Assembly: GCA_036426205.1 (NCBI GenBank)
Contig: CM071571.1
Coordinates: 110,627,174-110,691,173, forward strand
Length of the DNA stretch: 64,000 nucleotides
Direction: 5' to 3'
Origin: Ascaphus truei
Lineage: Eukaryota > Chordata > Amphibia > Anura > Ascaphidae
The notes under the pieces were generated by a model. The model did not search any database. It saw only the letters and a list, made by a program, of their open reading frames with translations, and was not told where the DNA came from. The translations under genes and the position numbers were made by a program. Shown here piece by piece: positions 43,451 through 56,662 of this stretch (position 1 is its first letter; every line of letters starts with the position of its first letter).

Positions 43451-45380
43451 ATTGAGAATGTGGTGTGTCTTTTTTTTACCTAATTTGTTCAAATGTTTTA
43501 ATGTTAGTAAAGCACATTTTAATATCACTTGTTTCGTACAGTAACAATAGAGGTTTGTGTAATCAATCAATAAAGCATCTTCCTTCCAAAACTACATGCA
43601 GTTAATAAGTTACTGACATACTTTTCCAAACAAGTGTATATCACCTTTGATTTAAAGACCATCTGACATCAAAATATGTTTATAAACTCATGTTTTAGGA
43701 TTCAAGACTGGCAATTCGGCACTTTCATAGATAATATCTCAACATATTATCATGAAAATGATTAGTATTCGAATCCACCTGGTGCTTCAGGGGTTAATGT
43801 GGTAAATGTTTGTCTTAAAATACAAGATATTGTGGTTATGACTGGTCAAGACCCTTTGTTTGTGCTGATCTACAAAGAGAGCTTAATTGGGGTTATCACT
43901 GATGGCCCACTAAAAGTGAAATGTGTATCGTTTAGAAGGCTGTAGACTATAACCAGATCCTGAGCAGTCAGCCTCAAAGAAAACTGTAACATTGTTGAAT
44001 GATCACTTGTGTATCGCAGAGCGAAGTGACAGACAGGTCACCACTTAGTTGTTGGACTTTAATAAATATAAGAAATTATGGGCCTGACAGCAATTCATAA
44101 GCATAGCAAATGGACATATGTCACCATGGCGATTAGACAAATCAAATGATACCACACACTGCATGGGTAAGAGGTGCAAAAGACAGATAACTGGATGTGG
44201 GAAGAACTTATAACGTGTGGTAACGTATAGGGAATTCTTGTTTTATTCTTTCATTTTAAGCAAATGTTTTGTATTTATTATAACTATTCTCTTGTAATCT
44301 TTTTATCTTTTCTAAAGCACTGTATTTTTTATATATATTAAAACAATCTTTAATAAGTAATTCTTTGGATTCCGAATTAACTGTTGTATGCACTGTAGAG
44401 TGTAATGTTAATTTTAGGACACATTTTGCTACATCAGCTGTGTGTTAAGTGATTAGCTTTTTCTTTAATATTTTATTTGCATATTTCTTGGGTGGTGGCA
44501 GGGGATAGATAAGATTGCAAACTAGTAAGTGGTTAATATTAACTAATTCAATGTACCTTGAGCGGCAAAAGATGAGTTGGCCAGAGTAGCCATGTGTATT
44601 AACCCTGGTTGCACATATAAATCACATTCTTACTTGTGTGCTGTCCGTGACAGATGGTAGATTGGGATGGAGTGAGGGGAGATATTGTTCATTTGAGGGA
44701 TCTTTGCGAGGATGAAAAATGGGATAGCTGGAAAGCTGTGTATTAACCCTTGTCCCGTATGCAGGTCACGTGCTCACAGGTGTGCCGCACGTGACATTCA
44801 AATTTACAATTATATTATATTATATCATTATATTATTAAAATATTACATACAATATATTTTTCTGAAATTTGTTTAATCTTAGTATTTTTAGGGTGTAGC
44901 CAGGCAGCGACATACTAGTTTAAGTACGTAACCCATTGAGTGCCGGAGGGAGTCCCCTACAAAATAAGCAGACAACTCATGCATGGGGCCCTGTGAGTTC
45001 CAGGTCCCTTTAGTGGTGGTGGCATTATGGGTCATCCTAAGTGTTAAACATTTTGGCTTGAACACACAACAGTATTTGCCCAAACTGTGGCAATAATCTG
45101 TGAAGCCGTCCTGAAATCTCAACGTATCAGTGGACATTTGTTTCATTGTTACATTTCTCCATTTATACATTTTCAGCTATGAAAGTATTTCCTGCTTTGT
45201 CAGCTACAGTTTGCTAAGTGCACTAAACGGTATTAACCTTTACAGTTCCATAATGACGTACCTGTAACGTCATGGGGACGACACTCTTTAGGGGTTGATT
45301 GGGCTGATCGCGCCAACTTTTTACTGAGTAATAAAATGAACTGTAAGATTTATTTAAATTTCTACAGTACCTTGTGTTTA
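43451..45380. other. No recognisable gene
   Basis: AT-rich sequence. No coding or repeat family recognised except short AT runs such as ATTATATTATATTATATC near 44810. Confidence 0.5.
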
Positions 45381-45386
45381 ATGTGA

Positions 45387-45625
45387 AGATAGGAGAACGG
45401 AAGAGGCACACAAATTGTAGTGGAATCAAATGATTTCAAATGTATTGATGCATCAGAGCTAACAATAGTAACGACAAGCAGTCCCTTCCTCGGACCAAAC
45501 CTCCTCCTGGTTTGGTAAGGGACTGCTTGTCCTGAAATGTTACTATTGTTAGCTCTGATGCATCAATACATTTGAAATCATTTGATTCCACTACAATTTG
45601 TGTGCCTCTTCCTTTCTCCTATCTT
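45387..45625. mobile_element. 240-bp foldback hairpin
   Basis: Arms of about 110 bp pair almost perfectly: AGGCACACAAATTGTAGTGG on the left faces its complement on the right, and AAGCAGTCCCTT faces AAGGGACTGCTT around a short CCTCCTCCTGG-type loop. Non-coding. A MITE or an inverted duplication; target duplication not seen. Confidence 0.75.
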
Positions 45626-46218
45626 GCTATTACTTTGGATCCAGCTTTGGGACGCCAGGATCAATGGAAGGTGAGCACCAAATGTAAACTCCTTAAAAAA
45701 AAAATTTCTTTAAAACAGTGGTGTGCCAACTATAATCTCCTTTGTATTGTGTTTAATGTGGACATTTTAAATGGCCAGTCGTCTATATTGCTTTAGCTTT
45801 ATGTTTTTAAAAGAGGTGTTTGATTTGTATCTTTGCCTTGTAAAACAATAATTAAAATCATAGATTAAAAACATGTTTGACATCTAATAAAAATATGTAT
45901 GCCTTGTACATTGATGTAATAAACGGTTATATCCACACTGTGTAAAATATGTCAAGTAGATTTATTTTACACATAACTGGTTAAGAGTTATTTCTTTAAT
46001 AAATATTCATGAAATGCTGTATATATTCAGAGATGACTGAGTGCATTTTGATCAAATGTGTTCTCCTGATCCAGTTGTGAGTGTCTAGTTGCATATTAAT
46101 AAAAGTGATTGATCCATCGTACTAAACATGATGAGTTCACATACATGGCTTCAATGTTATTCCGCAGCTGAATACCTATGGATTTGAATTTGACCACACC
46201 TGATTAGTCTGCACTTGT

Positions 46219-46788
46219 TTGGCTCTGATTAGTACTCTGGGGTATTTTGCCAGCAAGCAATGGGGTATATTGATCAGAGACTGGTCAGAGACTACCATAT
46301 ACTGCAGAGAGCTACAGAAAATGCATTCCTGCAAACACTATGTTGACCGCGTGGTCCAGTTGCAAAACACTGAGACTGGTGTTGCAAATTTGCTGTGGAA
46401 TGGCGTGAAAGCCATAACCATGCCCTTTCTGTGCTGCCTGGGACTCCTGGTTTCACCAGGGGGAGGAGACAGTGAGGACATTGCGATTATGTGTGTTCTC
46501 CAGCTGGTGATAAATACACAAGTTAGACCTGTACTGGATGTGGACTGCAGTTCTATCCAAGAGGGTGGTTCCCGCCGACCTGGGAGACCGCATTACAGTT
46601 TGCAGAAAGTTGCATGCTCTTATGTGCAATATAACACACCTGGGTGTATTACAACCAACTGTATCCTGCTTTGTCTATCCAAATGGACTAGCACCACGCT
46701 ATATACGTGCTTTAGAGACTTATCATCCACTACACAAATAGTGTGTCTGCTACAGCCGAGGGATTTACATCAATCCCACTTATGGTGA
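46219..46788 (+). CDS. Unassigned 189-codon open frame (doubtful)
   Basis: One of the longer non-repetitive open frames in the window. The translation contains MPFLCCLGLLVSPGGGDSED and QEGGSRRPGRPHYSLQK. I recognise no domain, no signal peptide and no catalytic motif. There is no clear promoter, and splice sites at the ends are not convincing. It may be a chance frame or part of an unknown repeat that continues to about 46960. Treat it as hypothetical. Confidence 0.12.
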   Translation: MALISTLGYFASKQWGILIRDWSETTIYCRELQKMHSCKHYVDRVVQLQNTETGVANLLWNGVKAITMPFLCCLGLLVSPGGGDSEDIAIMCVLQLVINTQVRPVLDVDCSSIQEGGSRRPGRPHYSLQKVACSYVQYNTPGCITTNCILLCLSKWTSTTLYTCFRDLSSTTQIVCLLQPRDLHQSHLW

Positions 46789-47329
46789 TTGGATTACCAC
46801 CGACGGCGAGGAGATGTCTTCCCGATGAGACCCCTAACCGAGTTGGATCTCCTGTGCAAGCTGCCACCACTCTGAGGGGCCAAGACGTTATCGGGAGATC
46901 ACACAGGAACACTCACCAGAGGGATCTTCATCTGTCGCCCAATCTGATGCCAGCTGTGTGGTAATCTCGTGTATTGTACACGTAATTGCGATTGATCTAA
47001 CAGTTTTATGTACGCAGAATACTTACCTTATTTTATACTAAAATGTATTGATTTACTTCACCATTTGCATTTTGCGCTGTTTTTTTGTCTTTGATTCTCT
47101 AGTTCGTGAGGGTGCTGAGACACTCTTTTACTATAGCTGCAGATGCTTACTACGATACCCCACGGTTTTGTATGGTTTTATATTGTTCACATTTTTCACG
47201 TAAACCTGTGCACGGTAAATTAAGATATAGGGTATATCAATATTGATTTATTCACTGTAGACATTGGTCATTATCACAATTTAAGTTAGGTGTAGCAGCA
47301 CACTATAATTCCTTTTTCACTCTTTTCTT

Positions 47330-48530
47330 ATGTGCAAAACCTGTGCGGGGTTCGGCTCGAAAAGCAGAGCCACACCCCCGCGATGTGAGTGGCTCAACGC
47401 TGAGCCAGAACCACTTCTTGCTACTGTGTTCCCCCCCTCTAAACTCCACCAGGAGTGGAGGGGGCACAGTGAGTCTCAATCAGAAAGCTCTATCCACACT
47501 GAAGGAGGAGCCGGATGTGAGCTGCCACACCCCCAGATCCCTGGAGCTAGCCATGCGAAAGGGCTCTTGCCTATTCTGCTCCCTCCAGGCACCTTATCCA
47601 TGGCCAAGATGGCAAACTATGACTTTCCGGGCGGAAACCTTGTCTGGGAAGTTATTTGCCCAAGGTGCGGAGCTTACTATATGCGGCCGGTGAAGCCATC
47701 ACCAACTACCACGGACCGGCGTGACGGCCCAGAGGTTATGCCATGTGAAGCGGACCACGTCAATGCTACCCACACGGAGGGCCTGTACTCCCTAACAGAT
47801 GTTCCAGGGGGTCCATGCACCCCGCATCCAGACTCAGATGATAGATCCACCGGGTAAGGTGACTACCCAGGGAGAGTTGGGAGCGCTTCCACTAGTGTCG
47901 CAGAGGCGGGATCGCTTTTTGCCGATAGCCACCAGTGAATGTGAGGTGCCCCTGATGCCGTTCCCATGCGGAGGTGTCCCTACCCTCATCAGCTTCAACC
48001 GACGATGGTAGCTGACCCGTGGTGATGCGCCAACCAGCGGACCACCCCCAAGACCTGGAAGAAAAAAGAGCCACCTACCTTCCGAATGGAGCAGCGGTGT
48101 CCAGAGACCACCACACGGTGAGCGCTGGTGCACCCAGAACCGCTGAGAAGTCCCAGGGCCATGGCGGTGATCAGTGCTGTGGAGGCGGTAACTGACAGCA
48201 TTCCAGACGAACCGACGACCATCTCGAGCCAGTAGAGTGGTGAGACACCAACCCTTTCCTCCCTGCAGGCTGCGATGGAAGTATCCAGTGAAGGGGCCCT
48301 GCCCGGAGACAACTTCTGAGGAGGAACGCCATGTACATCCAGAGCAACCCTTGGACCTGAACCGGCATCCACCAGATGACGTCACTTCCGTGTCGACCGC
48401 CGGAGCGGATCGGGACTGTGCTGTGACCGCTCCGGTGAGTACTGCCCTCTCCAGGCGAGAAATGGACCACTACATTCACAAGGTTGTGGGCCAAGGGAAA
48501 CGCCGGCCTGTGGAGGTTTAAATTACCTGT
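47330..48530. other. G+C- and CpG-richer tract of unknown nature
   Basis: About 1.2 kb with clearly more G+C and CpG than either side. Several open frames overlap: 47330-47857 (with WEVICPRCGAYYMRPVKPS, a CxxC pair), 47834-48385 on the minus strand, and 48237-48521. No frame stands out by recognised domains. Candidates are a CpG-rich 5' leader or LTR of a mobile element, a promoter-type CpG island with non-coding exons, or a degraded gene. No evidence here decides between them. Confidence 0.35.
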
Positions 48531-49654
48531 ATATAAAGAAACATACAGGCTATTCTTTTTCTTTAGTACATACCATTTACATCTGTAGGCCAAACACAGT
48601 CAATTTCTGAGCGCCTAAACAAATGGAAAAAATCATTTTTGATTCAGCTGGAGAAATGTGCACTTAGTGCAAAAATAGTGTTTGCCATGAGCCAAAAAAG
48701 CCATTCGTGGTGGTTGCCAAACTCTGAAGCAGCCATTTTCCTACATCATAGAGCATTTATTAATATTCCTTTGATAAACTATTTTATAAGGGTGGGCACT
48801 TCTCCTGGTGATTTGGTTCTGTGTAGTACAGTAACAAAGGTGGGAGATGGAGTTGGTATTACAGATGTAGCAAAACTTGCTGTCCCTGGTGCCAAACAAG
48901 CAAAAGTGTGCAGCTTTCAATGTGACAGCGTCCGACCGGCACGATCGCACTTTAATTAATAACTCCCGTGGTTTTACGTTTGCTTCCCAGCTAAATGACT
49001 ACTACTGTGTCATTTTAATTATTATACGTGAAAATAATTGGCAAAAAATGTGAATGTAAACCAAGTTGGACAGAGTTGGAAAAAAACTAATCTATTTATC
49101 TTAATTAAAGAGCTAAAAAAATAGAGTGGATTTTTGGCCACTTTGCACGAAGTATTGAAATTTACTGAATTTTGCCCACAGCTATTTCATTTAACAGCAG
49201 ATTTCTTTTTTTGTGTTCTTTCCCCATTCGTGTTAGAAAAATTGTTTGTGACTTCAGCATATAAATATGAATTAATAGCTTAGAACATTTTTTCTCAAAT
49301 CGCTTCAGATTAAAAAAAAAAAAAAAAAATCAACATGAATTAACAAACACATATATGCAAATATTATACCTGTGTATATAATGTAAATGTCACATTAGCA
49401 GTGTTTCCCTAAAATATGACTTAACTAGATTTTCCTAACAAGAAGGTTGAGAAACATAGCAACTGGACACTTCGAGGAGTCCAGCAAAAGAGGTTTTCTA
49501 AAACAGATAACTATTATAAGACATTTGGTTCTGATGAAAGAGGAAAAAACAAATATTTTTTTAAATACAAATATATAGTATTTTAGACCACTGTATCCTC
49601 TGTACCTGAGAATAACTAATGTCTGAGGTTCCCAAGTTACAGTTTCTTTGCTGA
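48531..49654. other. No recognisable gene
   Basis: AT-rich sequence with a 19-base A run at 49312-49329. A block GTTGGTATTACAGATGTAGC followed by AAAACTTGC resembles dispersed sequence seen at 14640 and 16310 (TTACAGATGTAGC) but is too short to name. Confidence 0.45.
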
Positions 49655-50319
49655 TGTAACCCATGTTCCCCCACCCTAAGGGAGATTCACTGTGGTTACC
49701 TGGTGTTGGTGCTACCTGTTGGTTCACAGGAAGGCCCTGATCATCCGTCGGTGTTGTTTGGGGATAAGCAGGACAGGCTTTCAGTGCTGGGTGGTTCTTT
49801 CTCTTAGTACAGTGCCTCCATTCCCACAGGGCCTATCATAGATAGCTGCTGTCCCCTGTGGAAAACACTCTTCCCTCCCCCTGAAGACTGGCAGTCTCAG
49901 GCGGGAGTATAATAAACAGCAATTATAGCATCCACAGCATATATGTTCTTTCTTGGGTTCCTGGACTCAACCCCCAGGGCTTGAGGCCCCAAAGGTCTAT
50001 CCCTGACTCCCATATCCCCTGGTGGAATATGGGGTAGCTGTTCCCACTCCCTGAGGGAGGGGAAGGAAGGTGAACCAGAGCCCTGGCTCCACACTTCCAC
50101 ACTCTGCCTAAATTTGGATCTGCAGCTCCTTTTGTACCCAGGGGAGGGTCCTAGGTCTGAGCCCCTGATAGGGCAGTACCAGGCCTCAGGCCCACCCCAT
50201 GTCACTCAAGGGAGTTGTTTACTGCTACAGCAGAAAGGGCAGAGATTTAACCCTAACACTGCTTGCACTGGTACCAGGGCTTATTTGTTAGGTAGAGGAT
50301 TAGTAGCCCAGGGGTTACA
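49655..50319. mobile_element. Candidate solo LTR
   Basis: The segment starts TGTAACCCATG and ends CAGGGGTTACA, so TGTAAC pairs with GTTACA at the two ends. Internal blocks GGACAGGCTTTCAGTG and CAGTGCCTCCATTCCC match the repeat at 38667-39355. Flanks (GCTGA and TGGCT) do not form an exact 5-bp duplication, which lowers confidence. Confidence 0.45.
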
Positions 50320-50422
50320 TGGCTACACAGATAAAAACAAACCTCCATGGTTACCCAATATAAATGTAGCCCTCGTTGCCATGGCGATGCATCCAGAAAC
50401 CTACTGAATCCCGGTAAATTGA

Positions 50423-50539
50423 GGTTGCAGAGGCCTTGCGTGGTCACCCAGCATTTAACTTAAATGCCTGGGGGAAGAGCGTGGGGCCTCTGCAAATGTC
50501 GCGCCCCCCAAAAACAATCCCCCCAGTTGCGCACCCCTG
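50423..50539 (-). mobile_element. hAT MITE fragment
   Basis: Reverse complement starts CAGGGGTGCGCAACTGGGG, followed by GCAGAGGCCCCACGC and GGCATTTAAGTTAAATGC, matching the left half of the 26371-26622 element. The other half is missing. Confidence 0.8.
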
Positions 50540-51701
50540 GTCATGGGTATACTGTAGATGGGCGGAACTGTCAAAAAATGTTTCCCGGAATTTCCCGAAC
50601 TATCCATTCAAAATCCGTTCCGCGGTGTAAAATCCTTCGACGGATTGTTCCAATTTCAATCTGTGCGGATGAATCCAAAACCAAAATTGGATACAATCCG
50701 GAAGGATCCCATCTGTGGATTCCACAATCCGTTGTCGTAGTGTTAAAAACCCGACCACCGATTATTAATCCATCAGTGATCAAAAAACAATTCCGGAAAA
50801 GACGAATCAACCTTTTTGTGAGTGATTCACAGAAATCCGCGGACCAAGAGGAACCGGACTATCTGAGGCGGATTCAAATTCGCATTTTTTTTTTATATAC
50901 ATTTGCTCTTCTCTAGCTATGGGACCAAGACTGACCCCAGAACTGACATTGTCTCCAATGGACAACTATTCTTGTCTAGGGATATATCAACACATTATCT
51001 TGTGAACTGGCATGTTCCCAGAGGTTGCAGAATCACTGTGTGACACCTTGGTTTCGATAATATACAGTAATATAAAAAAAGAAAAATATATAAAAAAATA
51101 CGATCAGCATGCAGTGCTGCTTGAACACCAACCCATAGGTAGATTGATTTCTTAAAATCCTAACAGGTAAAAATAATTGTCGTCGTCTCTTAATTAATGT
51201 GAAAAAAAGGAAAAGAGATACAATGAAAAGGAAAAATAAATACAGCATAGACAGTTTTAGTTCTGTATGCCTCTTCTTCCTGCAACCCCTGAACAGCTCC
51301 TGACTGCATTTGTATGTGTCACCCACGTGGCTGTGATAAATTATGTGTTAATTGGAGCTCAAGCTTCTCGAGTATATTTTGAAGAGTTTTAACTATAAAT
51401 GTATTGCAGTGTAAAATGCTAGAGTTAAACACTAGTACACCATTGTTTTTTTTATAGCAGCTTGTGTGATGCAAATCCAACAATGATACAGTCACACAGC
51501 AAACTACAGTATGCTGAAAATAAACAACGTCAAACCTTTGCTAAACAATTATGCTGGAGCAGACCATTCAAACCCACCTTTGTCCCCTTTGTTTCTTTTC
51601 GAAACATAGGGGCAGATACATCATGTGCAGGTATATGTTGGCACATCCAATCCAGCGTTAGCTCACACTGAGTAGAATGGGAGTTCATGCTGAAATTGGG
51701 T
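50540..51701. other. No recognisable gene
   Basis: A few short runs of rare-looking TCCG/CGGA sequence at 50570-50880 (repeated ATCCGT, ATCCGG, CGGAT hexamers) and AT-rich sequence beyond. Nothing assigned. Confidence 0.45.
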
Positions 51702-51709
51702 GTTCTAAC

Positions 51710-51964
51710 GCCAGCGGTGCGCAAACTGGGGGGCGCCTGATTTAGAGAGGCCCTGCATGCTTCCCGAAGGCACTTAAATTAAGTGCCGGGGGAGCTTCGG
51801 AGGCCTCTATAACCCTCACTTACCGTGGCTCCGGCGGCTTCTTAGACGAGTCGCCATGGAGGTCATGTGACATCACATTGCTATGGCAATGTGACGTCAT
51901 GATGCCGGAGCCGAGGTAAGAGGGGGTGGGGAGGGGGCGCAGGGGAAAAAGTTTGTGCTCCCCT
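51710..51964 (+). mobile_element. hAT MITE with 8-bp duplication
   Basis: Ends GCGGTGCGCAAACTGGGG and (reverse complement of right) AGGGGAGCACAAAC are flanked by GTTCTAAC at 51702-51709 and 51965-51972. Interior matches the 26371-26622 element, including GCACTTAAATTAAGTGC and GTGATGTCACATG-type blocks. Confidence 0.85.
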
Positions 51965-52589
51965 GTTCTAACCCAATACCTACACCTGATAAATCTGCCC
52001 TGTACTGCCAAAATTCAAACCTGTCTATAGAACAATTCATTGCATTCACAAAAGTACCGAACCTTTGTTTTAGATCACCTTTTTATAAACATACTGAACA
52101 GATATATATTTTTTATTATCTCTCTATATTTTTTATACAGTCCTTCCAGTATAGAACACCCTTTATCAGTGCCACTGAGAAGGTGGGGAGAGCGGGAACA
52201 AGTGTCATGGGCCCAATGGCTGCAGGGGGCCCGGCTGGTGCTGGAAACTTCTGCATCCAGCTGCCGGACGTCCAGGCCTCTGGTTGCTGCCGCCTGGCCC
52301 CGGCTCTCCCCAGCTGCTGCCTCATCCCACGCAGGGCCTCTCTGTCTCTCTCAAACTGGTGCACTGCGGAAGCTGAGCCTGACTTCCTGGTGCACCAAGC
52401 TTCCGAAGTGAGAGAGTAGAGAGAGAGAGGACCGGCATGTGACAAGACAGCAGCTGAGAGCTGGTTGCTGCATCCAGGGCCATGGCTCTCCTCAGTGGCT
52501 GCCTCCTCTTTCCATGCTGTCCTAACTCTCTCTCCAAGCTAGGGGCACTCAGATGACAGGCTCAGTCTCTGGCGTGCACATGATGTAGT

Positions 52590-52860
52590 AAGTGTATTTG
52601 TGGGGGTGAGGGTTGTAAGTGTATTTGGGGGGTGGTAAGTGTATTTGTGGGTGGTGGTGTCTGTATGTATCTGGGGGGTAGTAGTGGTGAGTGTACCTGG
52701 GGGGGTAGTAGTGGTGTCTGTACCTGGGGGGGTGTAGTGGTGTCTGTAGTTAGGGGGGTAATCTTGTGCTGGGAGGGTGTATTGTGTATCTTTTGGGGTG
52801 GGGGGAGGGCTGTTTATATGCATATTGGGTGGAATTGTGTGTGTGGCCAGGGGAGGAGGT
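52590..52860. repeat. Degenerate TG/GGTG minisatellite
   Basis: Imperfect repeats of GTGTATTTGGGGGGTGGTA and GTGTACCTGGGGGGGTAGTA type units, G-rich on the plus strand. Gives Pro/Thr/His-rich frames on the minus strand that are not genes. Confidence 0.8.
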
Positions 52861-53794
52861 GGAAATGAGTGTGAGGAAAGGGGCGATTGACTGAGAGGGA
52901 GTAGTTGAGAAATAGCGGAGGGGGTGGCGTGGAGAGAGAAGAGAGAGGGTGAAGCTGTTGTCCAGGGTCCCATGAAATCGGTCTGAGCAAAACAAGCACA
53001 ACTTTCTAAACTACTATTGATGTTAGGTTAATAACAAAACCTTTTATGTATCATACACATTAATTTTAGATTATTCTTTTGTGTGTTAAGTATTGTATAC
53101 CATCTCTGTAAAGCACTGCACACATGATTGGGGCTATATAAATAAAACACAATATATAAGGGAAAGTGCATTTTTATATTAGGTCTGAAATGATATGTGA
53201 AATAAAAGAAACAACCATCGAGATTATTACTAAAACCTAAAATGACCAATCACTAATCATAAACCATACATCTGTACTATTTCCTTTGTGATTGATCAAA
53301 GTAGACATGCTTTATTCACACATCATTGCAGTATTGCCTTAATCCCAGAAACTAGATACACAGCGTCACATGGTGGATTGAGCATAAAAATGAGCCAAAC
53401 CTATCTGCTAAAGGATATGTACAGTACAGTCATTTAGTTAAGTGATTCCTTAAAATGAATGAGCTGCAAACAATGTACAGTAACCTGAAACTGTTAAACA
53501 TGTTCCGATGCAATATTACATAATTACTGTACTTGTCATGGTGAGATAAAACAAAGACAAATATGACCCAATTATAATTGAATTTTACAGACATCTGAGC
53601 GTCAAAATGTATACTAAATTACTTTTGTTAAACATTTTTCATTATATATGGATGAGACATGATAAGTGTGTTAACACCTTCACTGACAGAGGGGTAGATG
53701 GAATAATCCTTCTTCTTTAGGACCTGGTTAGTAATTATTTTTAAAATATCAATGCTCAGTAGGCTACAAAGATAATAACAATAAAAAACTCTTA

Positions 53795-53940
53795 TGTGCA
53801 TATTCACGTCTCAGACATGTCCACACCCCTGCCTTTCCCCTAAGTTACTCAGCATACAATGTTTTCGTTGCATCCAGGGATTCTGGGTAATGACATGCAC
53901 ATGGGCACTCACAGTGTGGCACTTTTTAAAGGGTGGTTTT
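53795..53940. repeat. Half copy of foldback MITE family
   Basis: CATATTCACGTCTCAGACAT, CTGCCTTTCCCCTA, CAGCATACAATG and GGGTAATGACATGCACATGG correspond to one arm of the 3021-3520 element. Confidence 0.65.
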
Positions 53941-54039
53941 TGCCCCCTTTTGTTACTCGCCGTTACGTATTTTTTGTGTACAATGTTCAGTAGGAGTCAA
54001 AAGCTGACCTGTCACAAACCGAGTACAAAGTCAAGAATA

Positions 54040-55490
54040 TGAACATCGTCTCTTCTAAATGGAAAAAAACAAAACAAATATACTCACATGGATTCATTAA
54101 GCTACGATGACGGATATCAGAGCTTGATCCCCGCATAAGAAAAAAATCTTTGCAAAAATATGACTTAATTTATGAATACAGTACATTGTATTTACCAGTT
54201 CTATTATAGTTTGTCACTTTATTGTTATATTGTTATATTGCTATAGTTAGAGCACGATCCAAATGTTTATGTGCATGCGTGTTGTTGACTGCTTCTTTAA
54301 TCAACATAATTTAGGGTAAGATCTCTGCTAGTTTTAGAACACTAATTGTAATTTCTGAATGCATGCTGAGCTCCTTGTTCTCTGGAAATAATTTTTGTCT
54401 GCATTAATATGGAGTATGAAGTCTAGTTTCATTAGCCAGCCGAAGATTGTAATATATTGGGTTGACCATTAAATTCCAGATACACAGAGGTCTGTTATTT
54501 ACTTAACGAAGCATTGAGTAGTGTAATAACGGATCTTCAAAGCTCACTAATGTTAAGTGCTCTTTTCTGCTGTAACAGGCCTTGTTTTAACTATAACGGA
54601 TGTTAGTGCTAAAGATAAGCAAAAGAGGTGTTCCCTTTGAAAACGCCTAGCCAGAGAGCTTTGCTTTGGTTAATGCAAGGATTGAACGATGCATTAATTA
54701 GGTCGTACCTAATGTACTCCAGATCCTGATATATGGGTTTTGATGGAGTGGGAGAGAATGTCCTATTTTACTAGGGTCCCAGGTGTTATAAATACTGCCC
54801 AAAACACAGCTTTAGATAACACATTCAGAGATACCTGACCATAAAAAGGAGCACACCTGAGACGTATGCTTATTTGTATATGCAAAGTATATTTAAATGA
54901 CTTATGTAGCAGGGTTCCCCTTACCGCCGACACTGGGGGATAGCTGCTCTGTTGCTCCATGGGACCGGGGTGAGAGTGGCGGCAGCCATTTTGGGAATGG
55001 CACCGCCATACTATTGAATGGGACTGAAGTTGCGGCAGCCCTCTTGGAATGGCTCCAGATGTAATGAAGCAGGACTACGAGTCCCAGAATCCTCGGGGGG
55101 GGGGGGGGGCGGGGGGGTGATAGAGCACATGGGCTATCCCAGCCAATGGGATGATGCAGCCCTTAGCAGGATATCCTCTGCGGACAGAGAGCCCGCAAAT
55201 CAGTCGAAGTCACATCCTTTTGAACTAATGTAACCTATCATATAGTACAGAGACCAATGGGATTGTCTTCAATCCCTTTGGTTTAATACCATGTGATATA
55301 GCCATGTGGTTTTAAAGATGTGACGTACCTCCTATGGAGATGACGTCACATACTTAAAAAAAAAAAGAAAAGAGGCGGGCAGGCGATATAGCATCCAATC
55401 AGATTGGAGCTGTACGATCTGACTTTAAAATGTGACATCACAGGCCATATATTAAGCCTGTACATCTCATTTTACCACAAGAAGCCGACG
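54040..55490. other. No gene recognised; poly-G run
   Basis: AT-rich to about 54900, then a G+C-richer stretch (54906-55260) starting TGTAGCAGGGTTCCCC with a poly-G run at 55087-55117. The start resembles LTR starts in this window (TGTRRCAGGG), but no matching end or flanking duplication was found. Confidence 0.35.
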
Positions 55491-55494
55491 TGAC

Positions 55495-56660
55495 AACATC
55501 CTGTTGTGGATTTACCATTGGGTTTTGGATTGACAGATGAAGATAGAAGATTAAAGAAAAGATTAAAATAATGACAGATGAAGAAAGAAGACGGTGATAA
55601 AAGATAAAAGAAAGAAGATTTTTTTCACCTTCAAGGTGGATGACATTGGATTACGGGTGACGACGTTGCGGTATGAGAGATTGCAGATATAATGGGATTT
55701 GGAGGGTGAAGACTTCTAAAGGTACTGTAAGTAAACTATTGAATGTATGTAAATGTTTTTTTCCGTTTTTTTCATTGTATTTATTTATTTTTATGTTTGT
55801 GATTGCCCATTGACTGATAATGTATTAATCTGTGCCCCTTTAGGGTACAGATAAATGCAGTGACAGCCAATGCATTTTTGAGCAAATGCTTATTTTGAAT
55901 TGATTATAATTGTGTCTATTTGTTTTAATTGTTTGGATTCAATTGTTTGGAATTTGGATGGCTTGTTTTTAGTAGATTTTAGGATTGGTTAGCATTTTAA
56001 ATTAATTAATTGTTTTGTTGGCTACTCGTTTATATTCATTAATTGTTTTGTTGGCTAGTGTTTAAAATTAATTAATTGTTTTGTTGGTTAGTGCTTTTAT
56101 TTATTAAATTGATTGGTTAGATATTGCTTTTATTTATTTAATTGGTTGGCTATTGGTTGGATATTATTATTTAATTGGTTGCTTTTATTTCTTGAATTGG
56201 GGTGTTTAGGTGCTTGTGTATATCTTTTATAATTGTGTATTTTTGGCCTTCATGCTTTTTTATTAGGGTGACAATTGACTGCTATAATGGCTTATCATGC
56301 CCATATTATATGGGTATGATGTACCACTATGCCAATCAATGGGTACAGGGTGGCTATAGTGGTCCCGGGGTGGGTGGCTAGGTCTCCCAGGTGGGTAGCG
56401 GGGGAGGATGGGTTAACACCTTAATTACTATAGCATTTATTAACCGCTAAAGTGATTAAGGGATTAGGGGCCATTAGATTGTATTGTTTCATGTATTCTT
56501 GCTGGCATTGGAGGACATGGACCTGCAGTATGCTGACAAGGACGCCCTTCATGATGGCAGGGGTAAGTAGAAAGGTTTATTTACTTTATTTATGCTGGCT
56601 GGCTAGTGTTTTATTTTATAATGGGCAAATGCACTATTATCCATATCTGACTAATAATTA
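55495..56660. repeat. Single-arm copy of the large foldback repeat
   Basis: Same order of blocks as 5026-5495 plus 7261-7960: GGATTTACCATTGGGTTTTG, CCCATTGACTGATAATGTAT, GAATTGGGGTGTTTAGGTGC, GTGGTCCCGGGGTGGGTGG and GGGGCCATTAGATTGTATT. It is uninterrupted where the Tigger-like element sits at 5496, giving an empty-site comparison. No second arm follows; an RTE-like fragment adjoins on the right. Confidence 0.8.
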
Positions 56661-56662
56661 TT

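Noticed and set aside
54906..55260. Solo LTR
   Set aside because: The start resembles other LTRs here, but no matching end or target duplication could be found.
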